In this document: piece after piece, positions 7,898-15,608 of the stretch
Numbering within the stretch: the first letter of the stretch is position 1
Layout of the letters: every line of letters begins with the position of its first letter
NCBI GenBank assembly: GCA_037034305.1
Contig: JBAGJY010000008.1
Span: forward strand, 124,001-188,000
Length of the DNA: 64,000 nucleotides
Direction: 5' to 3'
From: Streptantibioticus_A sp037034305
GTDB lineage: Bacteria > Actinomycetota > Actinomycetes > Streptomycetales > Streptomycetaceae
Program-made: the position numbers and the translations under genes
Notes under the pieces: generated by a model
The model's database searches: none
The model's input: only the letters and a program-made list of their open reading frames with translations
What the model was told of the DNA's origin: nothing

Positions 7898-8827
7898 ATG
7901 CGCGCTCGTTATGGGATCCCCCTGGGAATTACGGCAGTCGGCGCGGCCACGGTGGCGTACGCCGCGGGCTTTGAAGTCCGTTCCTTTCGGCTGCGACGGG
8001 TCGAGGTTCCCGTCCTGCCGCCGGGAATGCGGCCGTTGCGCGTGCTCCAGGTCTCCGACATCCACATGGTGAGCGGCCAGAACAAGAAGCGACGCTGGTT
8101 GCAGTCGCTGGCCGGGCTGCGGCCCGACTTCGTGATCAACACCGGCGACAACCTCTCCGACCCGCAGGCGGTTCCGGAGGTGCTGGACGCGCTCGGCCCG
8201 CTGATGGAACTGCCGGGCGCCTACGTCTTCGGCTCCAACGACTACTACGGGCCGAAGCCGCGCAACCCGGCCCGCTACCTGGTGGAGCGCGCCCACGGCA
8301 AGCACGGACTCAACGGCAACCCGCCGGTGCGCGGCGCGATCCACAACCCGTGGCAGGAGATGCGGGACAGCTTCGACGCGGCGGGCTGGATCGGCCTGAG
8401 CAACACCCGCGGCCGACTCAAGCTGGGCGACGGCACGCAGATCGCGCTCACCGGCCTGGACGACCCGCACATCAAGCGCGACCGCTACGCGATGGTGTCC
8501 GGCGGCCCGTCCCGCGACGCCGACCTGTCCCTCGCCGTGGTGCACGCCCCGTACCTGCGCGTCCTCGACGCCTTCACGGCCGACGGCTACCCGCTGATCC
8601 TCGCCGGGCACACCCATGGCGGCCAGCTGTGCGTACCGTTCTACGGCGCCCTGGTCACCAACTGCGACCTGGACACCCGCCGGGTCAAGGGCCTGTCCAC
8701 CCACCGCGCGGGCGGCCGCACCGCCTACATGCACGTTTCCGCAGGTTGCGGTACGAACCGGTATACACCGGTCCGCTTCGCCTGCCCCCCCGAGGCAACC
8801 CTGCTCACCCTCACCCCCGGCGCCTGA
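7898..8827 (+). CDS. Membrane-anchored metallophosphoesterase
   Basis: A 309-residue calcineurin-like phosphoesterase. Residues 4-22 form a hydrophobic N-terminal segment likely to anchor it in the membrane. Metal-binding motifs follow in order: 'QVSDIHM' (D-x-H), 'NTGDNLSD' (GDxx), 'GSNDYYG' (in place of GNHD, with Asn-Asp kept), a His in 'VVHAP', and 'AGHTHGGQ' (GHxH). Homologues act on cell-envelope or lipid phosphoesters; the substrate is unknown. The ATG at 7898 (MRARYGIPLG) is chosen over an upstream codon at 7835 because the anchor begins there. Confidence 0.88.
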   Translation: MRARYGIPLGITAVGAATVAYAAGFEVRSFRLRRVEVPVLPPGMRPLRVLQVSDIHMVSGQNKKRRWLQSLAGLRPDFVINTGDNLSDPQAVPEVLDALGPLMELPGAYVFGSNDYYGPKPRNPARYLVERAHGKHGLNGNPPVRGAIHNPWQEMRDSFDAAGWIGLSNTRGRLKLGDGTQIALTGLDDPHIKRDRYAMVSGGPSRDADLSLAVVHAPYLRVLDAFTADGYPLILAGHTHGGQLCVPFYGALVTNCDLDTRRVKGLSTHRAGGRTAYMHVSAGCGTNRYTPVRFACPPEATLLTLTPGA

Positions 8828-8899
8828 CCCCCGCCCCGGGCTCCGCGAAACCGGATTTCGCCTCCGGTCACGAGTCCGCTAGAGTAGAGCCCGTTGCAC

Positions 8900-8973
8900 C
8901 GGGGTGTAGCGCAGCTTGGCAGCGCGCTTCGTTCGGGACGAAGAGGCCGTGGGTTCAAATCCCGCCACCCCGA
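8900..8973 (+). tRNA. tRNA-Pro (anticodon CGG)
   Basis: A 74-nt cloverleaf. The acceptor stem pairs CGGGGTG (8900-8906) with CACCCCG (8966-8972), with discriminator A8973. The anticodon stem CTTCG/CGAAG encloses TTCGGGA, giving anticodon CGG, which reads CCG. The T-loop is GGTTCAAAT. CCA is not encoded. It is followed by a terminator. Confidence 0.95.
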
Positions 8974-8990
8974 CTGGTGAAACACCTGAT

Positions 8991-9025
8991 CAGGGCCAGT
9001 CTCCGCTCGCGTGAGACTGGCCCTG
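8991..9025 (+). terminator. Terminator after tRNA-Pro
   Basis: A perfect 13-bp stem, CAGGGCCAGTCTC (8991-9003) with GAGACTGGCCCTG (9013-9025), around a 9-nt loop. It lies 17 bp past the tRNA and is the expected end of its transcript. Confidence 0.85.
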
Positions 9026-9212
9026 AGTCGTTTCCGGGGGCCGCTTGGGAGCCGTCCCGGGAGAAGATCTTGGTCGGAGCCTCCCGAAGGCCGCTCTGGC
9101 CGACCAACTCGACCTGTGCGAGCGGGATCTGAGCCCCCTGGAGCGGATACCGCCCGGATTCCGGGACGGCTTCCGCCGCGCGGACGACGACTGCCCGACC
9201 GGCGTCGGGGGT

Positions 9213-10259
9213 TCAGGCTAGGGCGGCCTGCTTCCGGGCCCGGCCGAACGCGGCCATGGTGTGGAAGGCGGCCTTGGGCTCCCACCCCAGTTCCGCATAC
9301 GCCCCTTCGGCCGCGCCGGGCGGTAGGACCCTGACCACGCCGAAGCTGGCGGCGTCGAAGTCGCGGTCAGGGTCGTGGTGGGCTGGGGTCGCCAGGTCCC
9401 AGCGGGCGAAGGTGTAGACGAACGCGGCGTCCACGTCGGCTGCGTCGTAGATGTCGAGCATCTCCCGGACGTAGCAGGCCTGTTCCCGCTCGTCGCGTAC
9501 CGTCCCGGCGGCCATCTTCACCGGCCGGGCGTTCTGGCCCCACTCGATGATGGAGTCCCCCCGTCCGCCGAGGTCGTAGGCGCCGCGGAAGGTCCCGCAG
9601 CCGAATTCGGTGACGCCGAGCGGCTTGCCTTGTGCCACCTGCGCGCGCAGCGCGTCAGGAAAGGTGTCGGCGTTGGTCGCGTCACGGTAGCCGGCATCGG
9701 TCGCCGCGACGTCGAACGGCGTCCAGTCGACGCCTTCGAAGGCGAGGGACGCGTAGCCGATCGGGCCGCCGAACCGAGCACGGACCTCGGTGACGACCCG
9801 GGCGAGGAACGCGTTGAGCGCGGTGTGCAACCGCGGGAGCAGGGCGCGCAACGCGCGCGGGTCGGCCAGGTGCGCCGACCGTTCCCGCAACGTGTCGCCG
9901 GGCAGGAAGCCGTCGGTGAACAAGGTGATCTCGGAGCCCGTGAGGAAGACCACTCGCGCGCCACTGCGCCGCAGGCGCTCGGCGCTCTCGGCGGCATCGA
10001 CGAGGAACGCCAGGAGTTCGTCCTGGGTCAGGCCGTTCGTGAAGGGCGAGTACCAGACCTCCAGTCCGGCGTCAGCGGCGGCGTGCGCGGCGGTCTCCAG
10101 CCGCTCGGCGTGGCCTCCGGTGATGCGGACCGCGTCGCAGTGCAGGTCCTCGCGGATCACCCGCATCTCGCGCTGGACAATGTGCGGAAGGAATGGTTCG
10201 TGGGTTGTGGTTCCGCCTGAGACGAAACCGGTGTCGTAGTTGATGCCGAAGGCGCGCAT
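9213..10259 (-). CDS. Probable (beta/alpha)8-barrel glycosidase-like protein, function unknown
   Basis: A 348-residue protein, probably cytoplasmic, with no signal peptide. It opens 'MRAFGINYDTGF' and alternates predicted strands with acidic loops, including 'YSPFTNGLTQDELLAF', 'VFLTGSEITLF', 'EGVDWTPFDV', 'PLGVTEFGCGTFRG' and 'AAFVYTFARWD'. Glu residues at the ends of strands (SEIT, TEFGCG) suggest a glycoside-hydrolase-like TIM barrel. I recall relatives carrying the label 'abortive phage infection protein', but nothing here proves that role. ATG 10259 has GGGAG at good spacing; the ATG at 10271 overlaps that site. It is divergent from a TetR gene with an operator between them, so it is probably the regulator's target. 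Confidence 0.6.
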   Translation of the reverse strand: MRAFGINYDTGFVSGGTTTHEPFLPHIVQREMRVIREDLHCDAVRITGGHAERLETAAHAAADAGLEVWYSPFTNGLTQDELLAFLVDAAESAERLRRSGARVVFLTGSEITLFTDGFLPGDTLRERSAHLADPRALRALLPRLHTALNAFLARVVTEVRARFGGPIGYASLAFEGVDWTPFDVAATDAGYRDATNADTFPDALRAQVAQGKPLGVTEFGCGTFRGAYDLGGRGDSIIEWGQNARPVKMAAGTVRDEREQACYVREMLDIYDAADVDAAFVYTFARWDLATPAHHDPDRDFDAASFGVVRVLPPGAAEGAYAELGWEPKAAFHTMAAFGRARKQAALA

Positions 10260-10292
10260 CGCAGCTCCCATCCGTCCGACCCATGCCCGACT

Positions 10293-10313
10293 TAGGGTAC
10301 GGACAGTACCCTA
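10293..10313. promoter_or_regulatory. Palindromic operator for the divergent TetR regulator
   Basis: TAGGGTAC-N5-GTACCCTA, a perfect 8-bp inverted repeat, lies between the divergent barrel-protein and TetR genes, 34 bp upstream of the first and 21 bp upstream of the second. Size, symmetry and position fit a TetR dimer site that represses both promoters. Assignment to this regulator is inference. Confidence 0.75.
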
Positions 10314-10333
10314 TTTGGAGGAGGGGGGCCACG

Positions 10334-10948
10334 ATGGCACCTGACCAGCAGCGGGGCACCGCCACCCGGCGCCGGGGCGCGGCGTTGGAGGAGGCGATCC
10401 TTGGGGCAGCGGCCGAAGAACTGCGGACGGTCGGCTACGCGGGCATGACGATGGACCGCGTCGCGCAGCGCGCGGGCACCAACAAGAACGCGATCTACCG
10501 GCGCTGGCCGTCACGCGCGGCACTGGGCATCGCGGCCTACCGCCACCTGGCCGACGCGCAGTTGGAAGTCCCGGACACCGGGACGCTGCGTGGCGACGCA
10601 CTGGCCCTCCTGCGTGCGGCGAACGCGACATGGTCGTCACCGCAGGGCGCCGTGTTGCGCGACCTGCTAGCGGCAGCCGCCGACGAGCCGGACCTGCTCA
10701 CGCTGCTACGGGAGCAGGCCAGGGGGAACAGCACCGACGCCGCGTGGCTGACCCTGCTGGAGCGCGCCGCGGCTCGCGGCGAGGCGGCGGCCCGCGCGGC
10801 GCACCCGCGCGTGGCGTCGGTCCCGATGACGCTGTTGCGCGGCGAATACGCCGTGCGCGGTCTGCCCGAGGTCCCCGACGAGGTACTGACGGAGATCGTG
10901 GAAGAGGTCTTCCTGCCCCTCGTACGCGGACGCGCAATCGAGCAGTGA
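10334..10948 (+). CDS. TetR/AcrR-family transcriptional regulator
   Basis: A 204-residue TetR-type repressor. The N-terminal HTH reads 'LEEAILGAAAEEL', 'VGYAGMTMDRVAQRAGTNKN' and 'AIYRRWPSRAALG', the standard TetR_N pattern. The C-terminal half is an all-helical ligand-binding domain without a recognisable class, and the ligand is unknown. ATG 10334 is preferred because GGAGGAGGGGGG precedes it; an in-frame start at 10283 would run through the operator. It probably represses itself and the divergent gene through the palindrome at 10293-10313. Confidence 0.9.
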   Translation: MAPDQQRGTATRRRGAALEEAILGAAAEELRTVGYAGMTMDRVAQRAGTNKNAIYRRWPSRAALGIAAYRHLADAQLEVPDTGTLRGDALALLRAANATWSSPQGAVLRDLLAAAADEPDLLTLLREQARGNSTDAAWLTLLERAAARGEAAARAAHPRVASVPMTLLRGEYAVRGLPEVPDEVLTEIVEEVFLPLVRGRAIEQ

Positions 10949-11124
10949 GCCAGCGCTCCGCCTGTCCTGCGCTTCCCAGCCGCTGACCAGCCGCCCCGCG
11001 ATCGCCAGGGATGCCGCTGGGCGACGTGCCCACTGAACGGGCGCTGTCACCTCGTGACTGTCGAACACGGCGTCACAGCAGGTTTGTCACCGACGTGTTG
11101 TGGGCGCCGGGAGCACGCGCCCGG

Positions 11125-11559
11125 CTACGCGGCCGGGGTGAGTTCGGCGCGGCCGAACAACAGCGCGTAGCCGGAGGGGAGTTGACGCAGGATGCGGGTG
11201 AGGAGGTCGGGACCGGCCTGGGCCGCGACGGCGCACAGGACGGATCCGGTGTCCCAGCGGGTGGTGGCGAGGGTGGCGCCGGCGCGGGTGGCCAGGTCCT
11301 TGACGAACGCCCAGCCGGTCAGGGGCTGGGTGTCGGGGATCTGCGCGGTGAGGACGCGTGCGGCTTCGAAGGGCAGGCGGGCGGCGAGTTCGACGCGCTC
11401 GTCGCCCGTCAGCTGGCGGCCGAGTCCTGCGAGGACCAGGCGGACGGCTGCCTCGGCCCTGTCCCGGGTGGGGTACGCGCCCTCGTAGCGGACCTTCTCC
11501 AGCATCTGCTCGTACGTCATCACGGGCGTGTGCTGGAGGGGTGCACGCCGATCGGTCAT
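11125..11559 (-). CDS. DUF2267 domain protein, copy 1
   Basis: A 144-residue DUF2267 protein of unknown function ('MTYEQMLEKVRYEGAYPTRD', 'LGRQLTGDERVELAARLP', 'DLLTRILRQLPSGYALLFG'). It is paralogous to the gene just upstream at 11626-12033: both share the pattern R-x-A-R/V-x-V-L-x-x-L-G-x-x-L and end with a 'QLPxGYxLLFG' helix. It is the last gene of the leftward Hsp20/DUF2267 group, 63 bp after copy 2. DUF2267 genes often sit with small heat-shock proteins in stress loci; no catalytic motif is visible. The ATG and an adjacent GTG are both possible starts. Confidence 0.75.
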   Translation of the reverse strand: MTDRRAPLQHTPVMTYEQMLEKVRYEGAYPTRDRAEAAVRLVLAGLGRQLTGDERVELAARLPFEAARVLTAQIPDTQPLTGWAFVKDLATRAGATLATTRWDTGSVLCAVAAQAGPDLLTRILRQLPSGYALLFGRAELTPAA

Positions 11560-11625
11560 CACTGTGGTGGTTGCCTTTCTGCCGTCGTCGTCTTGGTGCG
11601 GTGTGCGGGCACCGGTGTGTGGTGG

Positions 11626-12033
11626 TCAGGCGGGCTGGGGGTGGCCGAAGAGGAGGTCGTAGCCCGCGGGGAGCTGGAGCAGGATCTGGTTGAGCAGGTC
11701 GTCGCCGACCGCGTCGGCGACCACGCTGAGGACGGCGCTGACGTCCCAGGCCGCGGTCTGTTCGGTGGCGCCCTCGATCCACGCCGCCGTCGCCCGCACG
11801 AACCGCTCCGGAGACAGGGGTTCGGCGCTGCGCAGCGGGTTGAGAAGGATCAGGGCGAAGTCCTCCGGCAGGCGCGCCGCCAGCTGGGCGCGAACCTCGC
11901 CGACCAGGTGCGCGCCGAGCAGGGCGAGCACCACGCGGGCCGCGCGCTGTGCCTCCTGCCGGTCCTCGTACTCGCCGCGTTCCCTGACCTGGTCGAGGAA
12001 CGCATCGTTTCGCAGGGTCACGTCGGCCGCCAC
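11626..12033 (-). CDS. DUF2267 domain protein, copy 2
   Basis: A 135-residue paralogue of the downstream gene. Key segments are 'FLDQVRERGEYEDRQEAQRA', 'LGAHLVGEVRAQLAARLPED' and 'NQILLQLPAGYDLLFGHPQ'. It is predicted to be a cytoplasmic helical bundle of unknown function. It lies 90 bp after the Hsp20 stop on the same strand, so it may be read from the RheA-controlled hsp promoter. The start is uncertain: GTG 12033 has a purine-rich site directly abutting it, and GTG 12021 has better spacing. Confidence 0.75.
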   Translation of the reverse strand: MAADVTLRNDAFLDQVRERGEYEDRQEAQRAARVVLALLGAHLVGEVRAQLAARLPEDFALILLNPLRSAEPLSPERFVRATAAWIEGATEQTAAWDVSAVLSVVADAVGDDLLNQILLQLPAGYDLLFGHPQPA

Positions 12034-12123
12034 CCTTCTTCGAGTCCGTCCCGTGAGGGCGGAGGACGGGGCGGGGAAGACCAGGTGCCCGCCCTCCGCC
12101 GCTGATCGCCCGCATGGGCCGGT

Positions 12124-12555
12124 TCAGCCGGAGATCTCCTTGCGGTCGGATGCCCCGCCGATGGAGACCTTGCGGGGCTTGGCGCGCTCGGCGATCGGGA
12201 TGCGCAGGGTGAGCACCCCGGCGTCGTAGTCGGCCGTGATGTGCTCGGTGTCCAGAGTGTCGGCCAGCACGATCTGGCGGGAGAAGACACCCAGCGGCCG
12301 CTCGGACAGTTCCATCTGCACGTCGTCGGCCTTCGTCACGGGACGCCGCTCGGCCTTGACGGTCAGCATGTTGCGCTCGACGTCGATGTCGATCGCCTCC
12401 GCGCTGACACCGGGGATGTCGAAGGCCACCACGTACACGTCCCCCTCGCGGTAGGCGTCCATCGCCATCGCGGCGGGCCGCGACCAGGTGCCCGGGCCCA
12501 TCAGCTGCTGCGTCAGCCGGTCGAGCTCACGGAAGGGGTCGGTGCGCATCAACAT
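12124..12555 (-). CDS. Small heat-shock protein, Hsp20/alpha-crystallin family
   Basis: A 143-residue Hsp20 chaperone, the size of streptomycete HSP18. It opens 'MLMRTDPFRELDRLTQQLM', and the alpha-crystallin domain runs from 'MDAYREGDVYVVAFDIPGVS' to 'TADYDAGVLTLRIPI'; the G-V-L-T-L signature is present. It holds unfolding proteins in the cytoplasm during heat stress. The ATG at 12555 has GGAGG nine bases upstream, so in-frame codons further up are rejected. The promoter overlaps a RheA operator and the divergent gene encodes the RheA-type repressor, so heat induction by derepression is expected. Confidence 0.93.
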   Translation of the reverse strand: MLMRTDPFRELDRLTQQLMGPGTWSRPAAMAMDAYREGDVYVVAFDIPGVSAEAIDIDVERNMLTVKAERRPVTKADDVQMELSERPLGVFSRQIVLADTLDTEHITADYDAGVLTLRIPIAERAKPRKVSIGGASDRKEISG

Positions 12556-12611
12556 CGCGAAACACCTCCAGCAGGTTCGGGCAGTTGCTGCCAATGCGCC
12601 TCACTGAATCC

Positions 12612-12640
12612 GTTGTAACATGTCATCCAATGGATGACAA
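12612..12640 (-). promoter_or_regulatory. Predicted hsp20 promoter
   Basis: On the minus strand, TTGTCA (12640-12635) and TACAAC (12617-12612) are separated by exactly 17 bp and resemble -35 and -10 elements. The first RheA-type operator (12621-12639) covers the -35 and the spacer, which fits simple repression. Confidence 0.6.
12621..12639. promoter_or_regulatory. RheA-type operator 1 (TGTCATC-N5-GATGACA)
   Basis: A perfect inverted repeat identical to the operator described for RheA, the thermosensing repressor of hsp18 in Streptomyces albus. It lies between divergent hsp20 and the RheA-like gene, overlapping the predicted hsp20 -35 element. Confidence 0.88.
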
Positions 12641-12646
12641 ACACGG

Positions 12647-12665
12647 TGTCGTCCACGAGATGACA
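12647..12665. promoter_or_regulatory. RheA-type operator 2 (one mismatch)
   Basis: TGTCGTC-N5-GATGACA, one base away from the perfect site and 26 bp from it centre to centre. It lies just upstream of the repressor's Shine-Dalgarno site, so it probably serves autorepression. Twin sites on nearly the same helix face suggest cooperative binding. Confidence 0.75.
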
Positions 12666-12682
12666 ACCCGAGGGAGGTGCCC

Positions 12683-13327
12683 GTGACAGCAGGCGGCCAG
12701 CCGGCCTCTTCCAGCGCCGACGCGCAGAGCCCGGCTTCGTTTCTCGCGGCCGCGACGGCCCTGCAAGCCATAGACGAGGCCCTGCGCGCGGCCCAGCACG
12801 AGAGCCCGAACGCCCTCGACGCTCCCGACACCGACCCGGAGCAGGCCCTGGCCTCCCTCCTGCTGCTGCGGCAGGTGCGCGAGCGGCTCGCCGGGTGGGA
12901 GACCGGCCTGATCGAGACAGCACGCCACGCGGGAGCCAGCTGGGCCGACCTCGCCCACCCCCTCGGTGTCGCCAGCCGCCAGGCCGCCGAACGCCGCTAC
13001 CTGCGCAACCGGCCCGGACCCGCCGGAACCACCGGAGAACAACGCGTCCAGGCCACCCGCGAACACCGCGCCGCGAAACGCGCCGTCGCCACCTGGGCCC
13101 GCCGCAACGCCGCCGACCTGCGCCGCATCGCGGGCCAGATCACCGCCCTCACCGACCTCCCCACAGCCGCCCGCCTCCCGCTCAGCCAACTCCACACGGC
13201 GCTCGCCCACGACGACCCCGCCGCCCTCATCCACCCCCTGAGCGCCACCCGCCCCCACCTGACCGCCACCCACCCCGACCTCGCCGCCCAACTCGACACC
13301 CTCACCAACCCACCCGCCTCCGAGTAG
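12683..13327 (+). CDS. rheA: RheA-type HSP18 transcriptional regulator
   Basis: A 214-residue protein related to the streptomycete HSP18 regulator RheA. It has an N-terminal helical region, 'LAGWETGLIETARHAGASWADLAHPLGVASRQAAERRYLRNRPG' (the DNA-contact region; 'GASWADLAHPLGVASRQA' looks like a helix-turn-helix), then an Arg/Ala-rich tail. RheA represses hsp18 at normal temperature and loses DNA binding on heating. I chose GTG 12683 because AGGGAGG ends at 12677 with good spacing; the GTG at 12677 lies inside that site. The two operators upstream support the assignment. No thermosensing residue can be identified by eye. Confidence 0.8.
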   Translation: MTAGGQPASSSADAQSPASFLAAATALQAIDEALRAAQHESPNALDAPDTDPEQALASLLLLRQVRERLAGWETGLIETARHAGASWADLAHPLGVASRQAAERRYLRNRPGPAGTTGEQRVQATREHRAAKRAVATWARRNAADLRRIAGQITALTDLPTAARLPLSQLHTALAHDDPAALIHPLSATRPHLTATHPDLAAQLDTLTNPPASE

Positions 13328-13413
13328 GCGCTCCGCTGGGAGTGCGGGGATGTGCCGTCTGTCGTCCGGGGCGCCGTGGCGGCTGGTCGCGCGGTCCCCC
13401 GCGCCCCTTCAGG
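13328..13413 (+). repeat. Dispersed intergenic repeat, copy A
   Basis: About 86 bp beginning directly after the RheA-like stop codon: GCGCTCC...GATGTGCCG...GTGGCGGCTGGTCGCG...CCGCGCCCCTTCAGG. A diverged copy in the same position relative to a stop codon is at 47059-47143. The type is common downstream of streptomycete genes; its function is unknown. Confidence 0.6.
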
Positions 13414-13517
13414 TGGAGGCTCGCGAGGCGGTCAGCGATGAAGTTCACGCCGGAGGCCCACCGGGTGCCCCCGAACCGCCGTCGCGGGCCCCGGATTGAC
13501 ACCCCCCGTGCGCGGAA

Positions 13518-13544
13518 GGGCCCCGGAGGGAGTCTCCGGGGCCC
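13518..13544. terminator. Hairpin between convergent RheA-like and histidine-rich genes
   Basis: GGGCCCCGGAG (13518-13528) pairs with CTCCGGGGCCC (13534-13544) around a 5-nt loop. The flanks CCCCCGTGCGCG and CGCGTGCGGGGG can lengthen the stem. It serves both convergent genes. Confidence 0.8.
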
Positions 13545-13571
13545 GCGTGCGGGGGCGTTGCCGCCAGCCGT

Positions 13572-14219
13572 CTACTGGTCGTCGCGGTCCTCGTGGTGAT
13601 GACGCGACACGTGGTGGTGATGGTGGTGCGACTTGTGGGCGTGGCGGTGGTGGACGGACACCTGCCGCTTCGACTCCTCCTTGCGGATCTGGACCTTGCC
13701 GCCCTGCGCGTTCCCGCCCTGGGCGTTGCCGCCCTGCGAGTTGGCGGTCACGCGGTTGTTGTTCGTGGAACTGCTGGTGCTGCTGCTGTTGTTGAAGACG
13801 ATCACCGTCAGGGCGATCTGCTTGCCCGCGCTGTGCTCCGCGAGTTCGACGCCCTGTCCGTGCCTGTTGTGCCATCCCCTCAGCCAGTGGCCGTGGTGCC
13901 GGTGGTGGAGGCGGTGCAGCCAGTGCTCGTGGTGCCGGTGGTGGCGGACGTGGTGCCGATGGTGCCTGGGGTAGTCGCTGTCGTCCCGGTCCCGGTTGAC
14001 GACCGACACCGCGCGGGGCGCGGCTCTCCGGTGGGCGGTGGGCGCGGCCGGTGCGTACTTGGGGGTGGCCGGAGCGGCGTGGGTGAACGTGGCCGCGGCG
14101 GGTGCGGGCGCGCAGGGCGGCCGGACCGGGGCGTGGCAGTGAGCGGACGCAAGCGGGGCGGACACGGCGAGGACGGTCGTCCCGGCGAGGGCCGCGGTCG
14201 CTATGTGCGACAGACGCAT
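13572..14219 (-). CDS. Secreted histidine-rich protein, possible metal binder
   Basis: A 215-residue exported protein of no recognised family. A signal peptide covers about residues 1-27 (MRLSHIATAALAGTTVLAVS, then APLASA/H). A Pro/Ala-rich stretch follows. The first His block, near residues 80-125, repeats H-R-H-H, H-H-E-H-W and H-H-R-H-H-G-H-W. An apolar segment 'IALTVIVFNNSSSTSSST' precedes 'GGNAQGGNAQGGKVQ' repeats. A C-terminal block has six consecutive His and ends H-H-H-E-D-R-D-D-Q. Such density suggests binding of Zn, Ni or Cu outside the cell, which is inference. ATG 14219 has GGAGG six bases upstream. Confidence 0.7.
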   Translation of the reverse strand: MRLSHIATAALAGTTVLAVSAPLASAHCHAPVRPPCAPAPAAATFTHAAPATPKYAPAAPTAHRRAAPRAVSVVNRDRDDSDYPRHHRHHVRHHRHHEHWLHRLHHRHHGHWLRGWHNRHGQGVELAEHSAGKQIALTVIVFNNSSSTSSSTNNNRVTANSQGGNAQGGNAQGGKVQIRKEESKRQVSVHHRHAHKSHHHHHHVSRHHHEDRDDQ

Positions 14220-14480
14220 TCGAAACCTCCGTGGGTGCGGCGCAGCCATAGGTCGTTACGGGAGTGTGTTCACGCGTGACTGCGCACTGTGACCGACCGT
14301 AAGCGGGTTGCGAGCAACCTTCCACGCGAGTGGGCCATCCGGCCCACGCCGCATCCACCCGAGCGGGGCTCGGTGACGCTGGCAGGCTCGGCCACCGGCG
14401 GAGGCGGCGCTGACGCGATCCGGCCCCGGTGCCACCGGGGGGCCGGGCCCCCCAAAGCGCTATGTCCTGTTTGTCCCGAT

Positions 14481-15608
14481 ATGCTATCGGCTGTGATCAA
14501 GCCTGGACGGCTGCGGCTCCGTCGTCGTCCCTACGGCCCGTGGCCCCCTGAGCTGCTGCTGCCGGTGATGCTGGCCATCGTCATCGCCGGCCTGGCCTTC
14601 GCCACGCCCAGGAGCGTCGCCGTCAGCCGCATCCTGCCCGCGGTGCCCGCGCTGGCCGCCTCCATGTGGCCGGTGCTGCCCACCGTCCTGGTGGGCACGT
14701 TCTGCCTGCTACTCATGATCGGGCTCAGCTTCGAGTTCCCGGACCTGGGCACCTGGTACACCGCCGCGGGGATCGTCGCGGTCACCGTGGCGGCGGCGTA
14801 CGGAAGCCATGTCCGGCTGCAGCGGGAGCAGACGCTCTTCCAGGTCCGGCTCGTCGCCGACGCGGCACAGCAGGTGGTGCTGAGCCCGGTGCCGCGCCGC
14901 TTCGGGGGCGTCGAGATCGAGACGCTGTACCTGGCGGCCGCGGCGGAGGCCCGTATCGGCGGCGACTTCTACGAGGGCGTCGGCACCCGGTACGGGGTGC
15001 GGCTGCTCATCGGCGATGTGCGGGGCAAGGGGCTGCCCGCGGTGGGGTCGGCCGCGGCGGTGGTCAACTCCTTCCGGGAGGCGGCCTTCGACGAGGTCGA
15101 CCTGAGCGGCATCGCACGCCGTCTGGAGGCCAGCAGCACCCGGCACGCCTCCGCGTTCCCGCCGGACGACCTGATGGAGCGCTTCGCCACCGCCCTGCTC
15201 GTGGAGATCCCGTACGAGCAGCGGCAGATCAGGATCCTCAACTGCGGGCATCCGCCGCCACTGCTGCTGAACCGTGGAGGGCTGCGTGTCCTGAAGCCCA
15301 CCGATCCCTCGCCACCGCTCAACCTCGCGGAGCTGGTCGGCGACGAGTACACCGTCGACGCCGTCGACTTCGCCCCCGGCGACGAGCTGCTGCTGTACAC
15401 CGACGGTGTCACCGAGGCCCGTGACCTCAACGGGGAGTTCTTCCCGCTGACGGCCTGGATGGCGCGGCAGACCCCCATGCGGCCCCGCGACCTGCTCGAC
15501 AGGCTGCACGACGACCTCCTGCGGCACAGCAGCGGAGGCCTCAACGACGACATCGCCGCCCTCGCCGTGCGGCTGCGCGAACGGCCGGACGGGGTCGACG
15601 CGGGATGA
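14481..15608 (+). CDS. Membrane PP2C-type (SpoIIE/RsbU) protein phosphatase
   Basis: A protein of about 375 residues. Hydrophobic helices fill the first 110 residues ('LLLPVMLAIVIAGLAFA', 'MWPVLPTVLVGTFCLLLMIG', 'TAAGIVAVTVAAAYG'). A SpoIIE-type PP2C domain follows, with metal-binding Asp in 'ARIGGDFYEG' and 'LLIGDVRGKGLPAV', then 'ILNCGHPPPLLLN', 'LLYTDGVTEARD' and 'LNDDIAALAVRL'. These phosphatases dephosphorylate anti-sigma antagonists of the STAS type. The only STAS gene in the window is distant (59904). The start is uncertain between ATG 14481 and GTG 14493; a long in-frame extension to 14289 looks non-coding. Confidence 0.88.
   Translation: MLSAVIKPGRLRLRRRPYGPWPPELLLPVMLAIVIAGLAFATPRSVAVSRILPAVPALAASMWPVLPTVLVGTFCLLLMIGLSFEFPDLGTWYTAAGIVAVTVAAAYGSHVRLQREQTLFQVRLVADAAQQVVLSPVPRRFGGVEIETLYLAAAAEARIGGDFYEGVGTRYGVRLLIGDVRGKGLPAVGSAAAVVNSFREAAFDEVDLSGIARRLEASSTRHASAFPPDDLMERFATALLVEIPYEQRQIRILNCGHPPPLLLNRGGLRVLKPTDPSPPLNLAELVGDEYTVDAVDFAPGDELLLYTDGVTEARDLNGEFFPLTAWMARQTPMRPRDLLDRLHDDLLRHSSGGLNDDIAALAVRLRERPDGVDAG

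Noticed and set aside
8900..9212. tRNA-Pro as attachment site of a genomic island to its right
   Set aside because: No integrase follows and I saw no second copy of the tRNA 3' end in the window; the tRNA has its own terminator.
13593..14279. Plus-strand frame rich in Val and Met opposite the histidine-rich gene
   Set aside because: His codons read in reverse give Val/Met runs; the minus-strand frame has a signal peptide and Shine-Dalgarno site.
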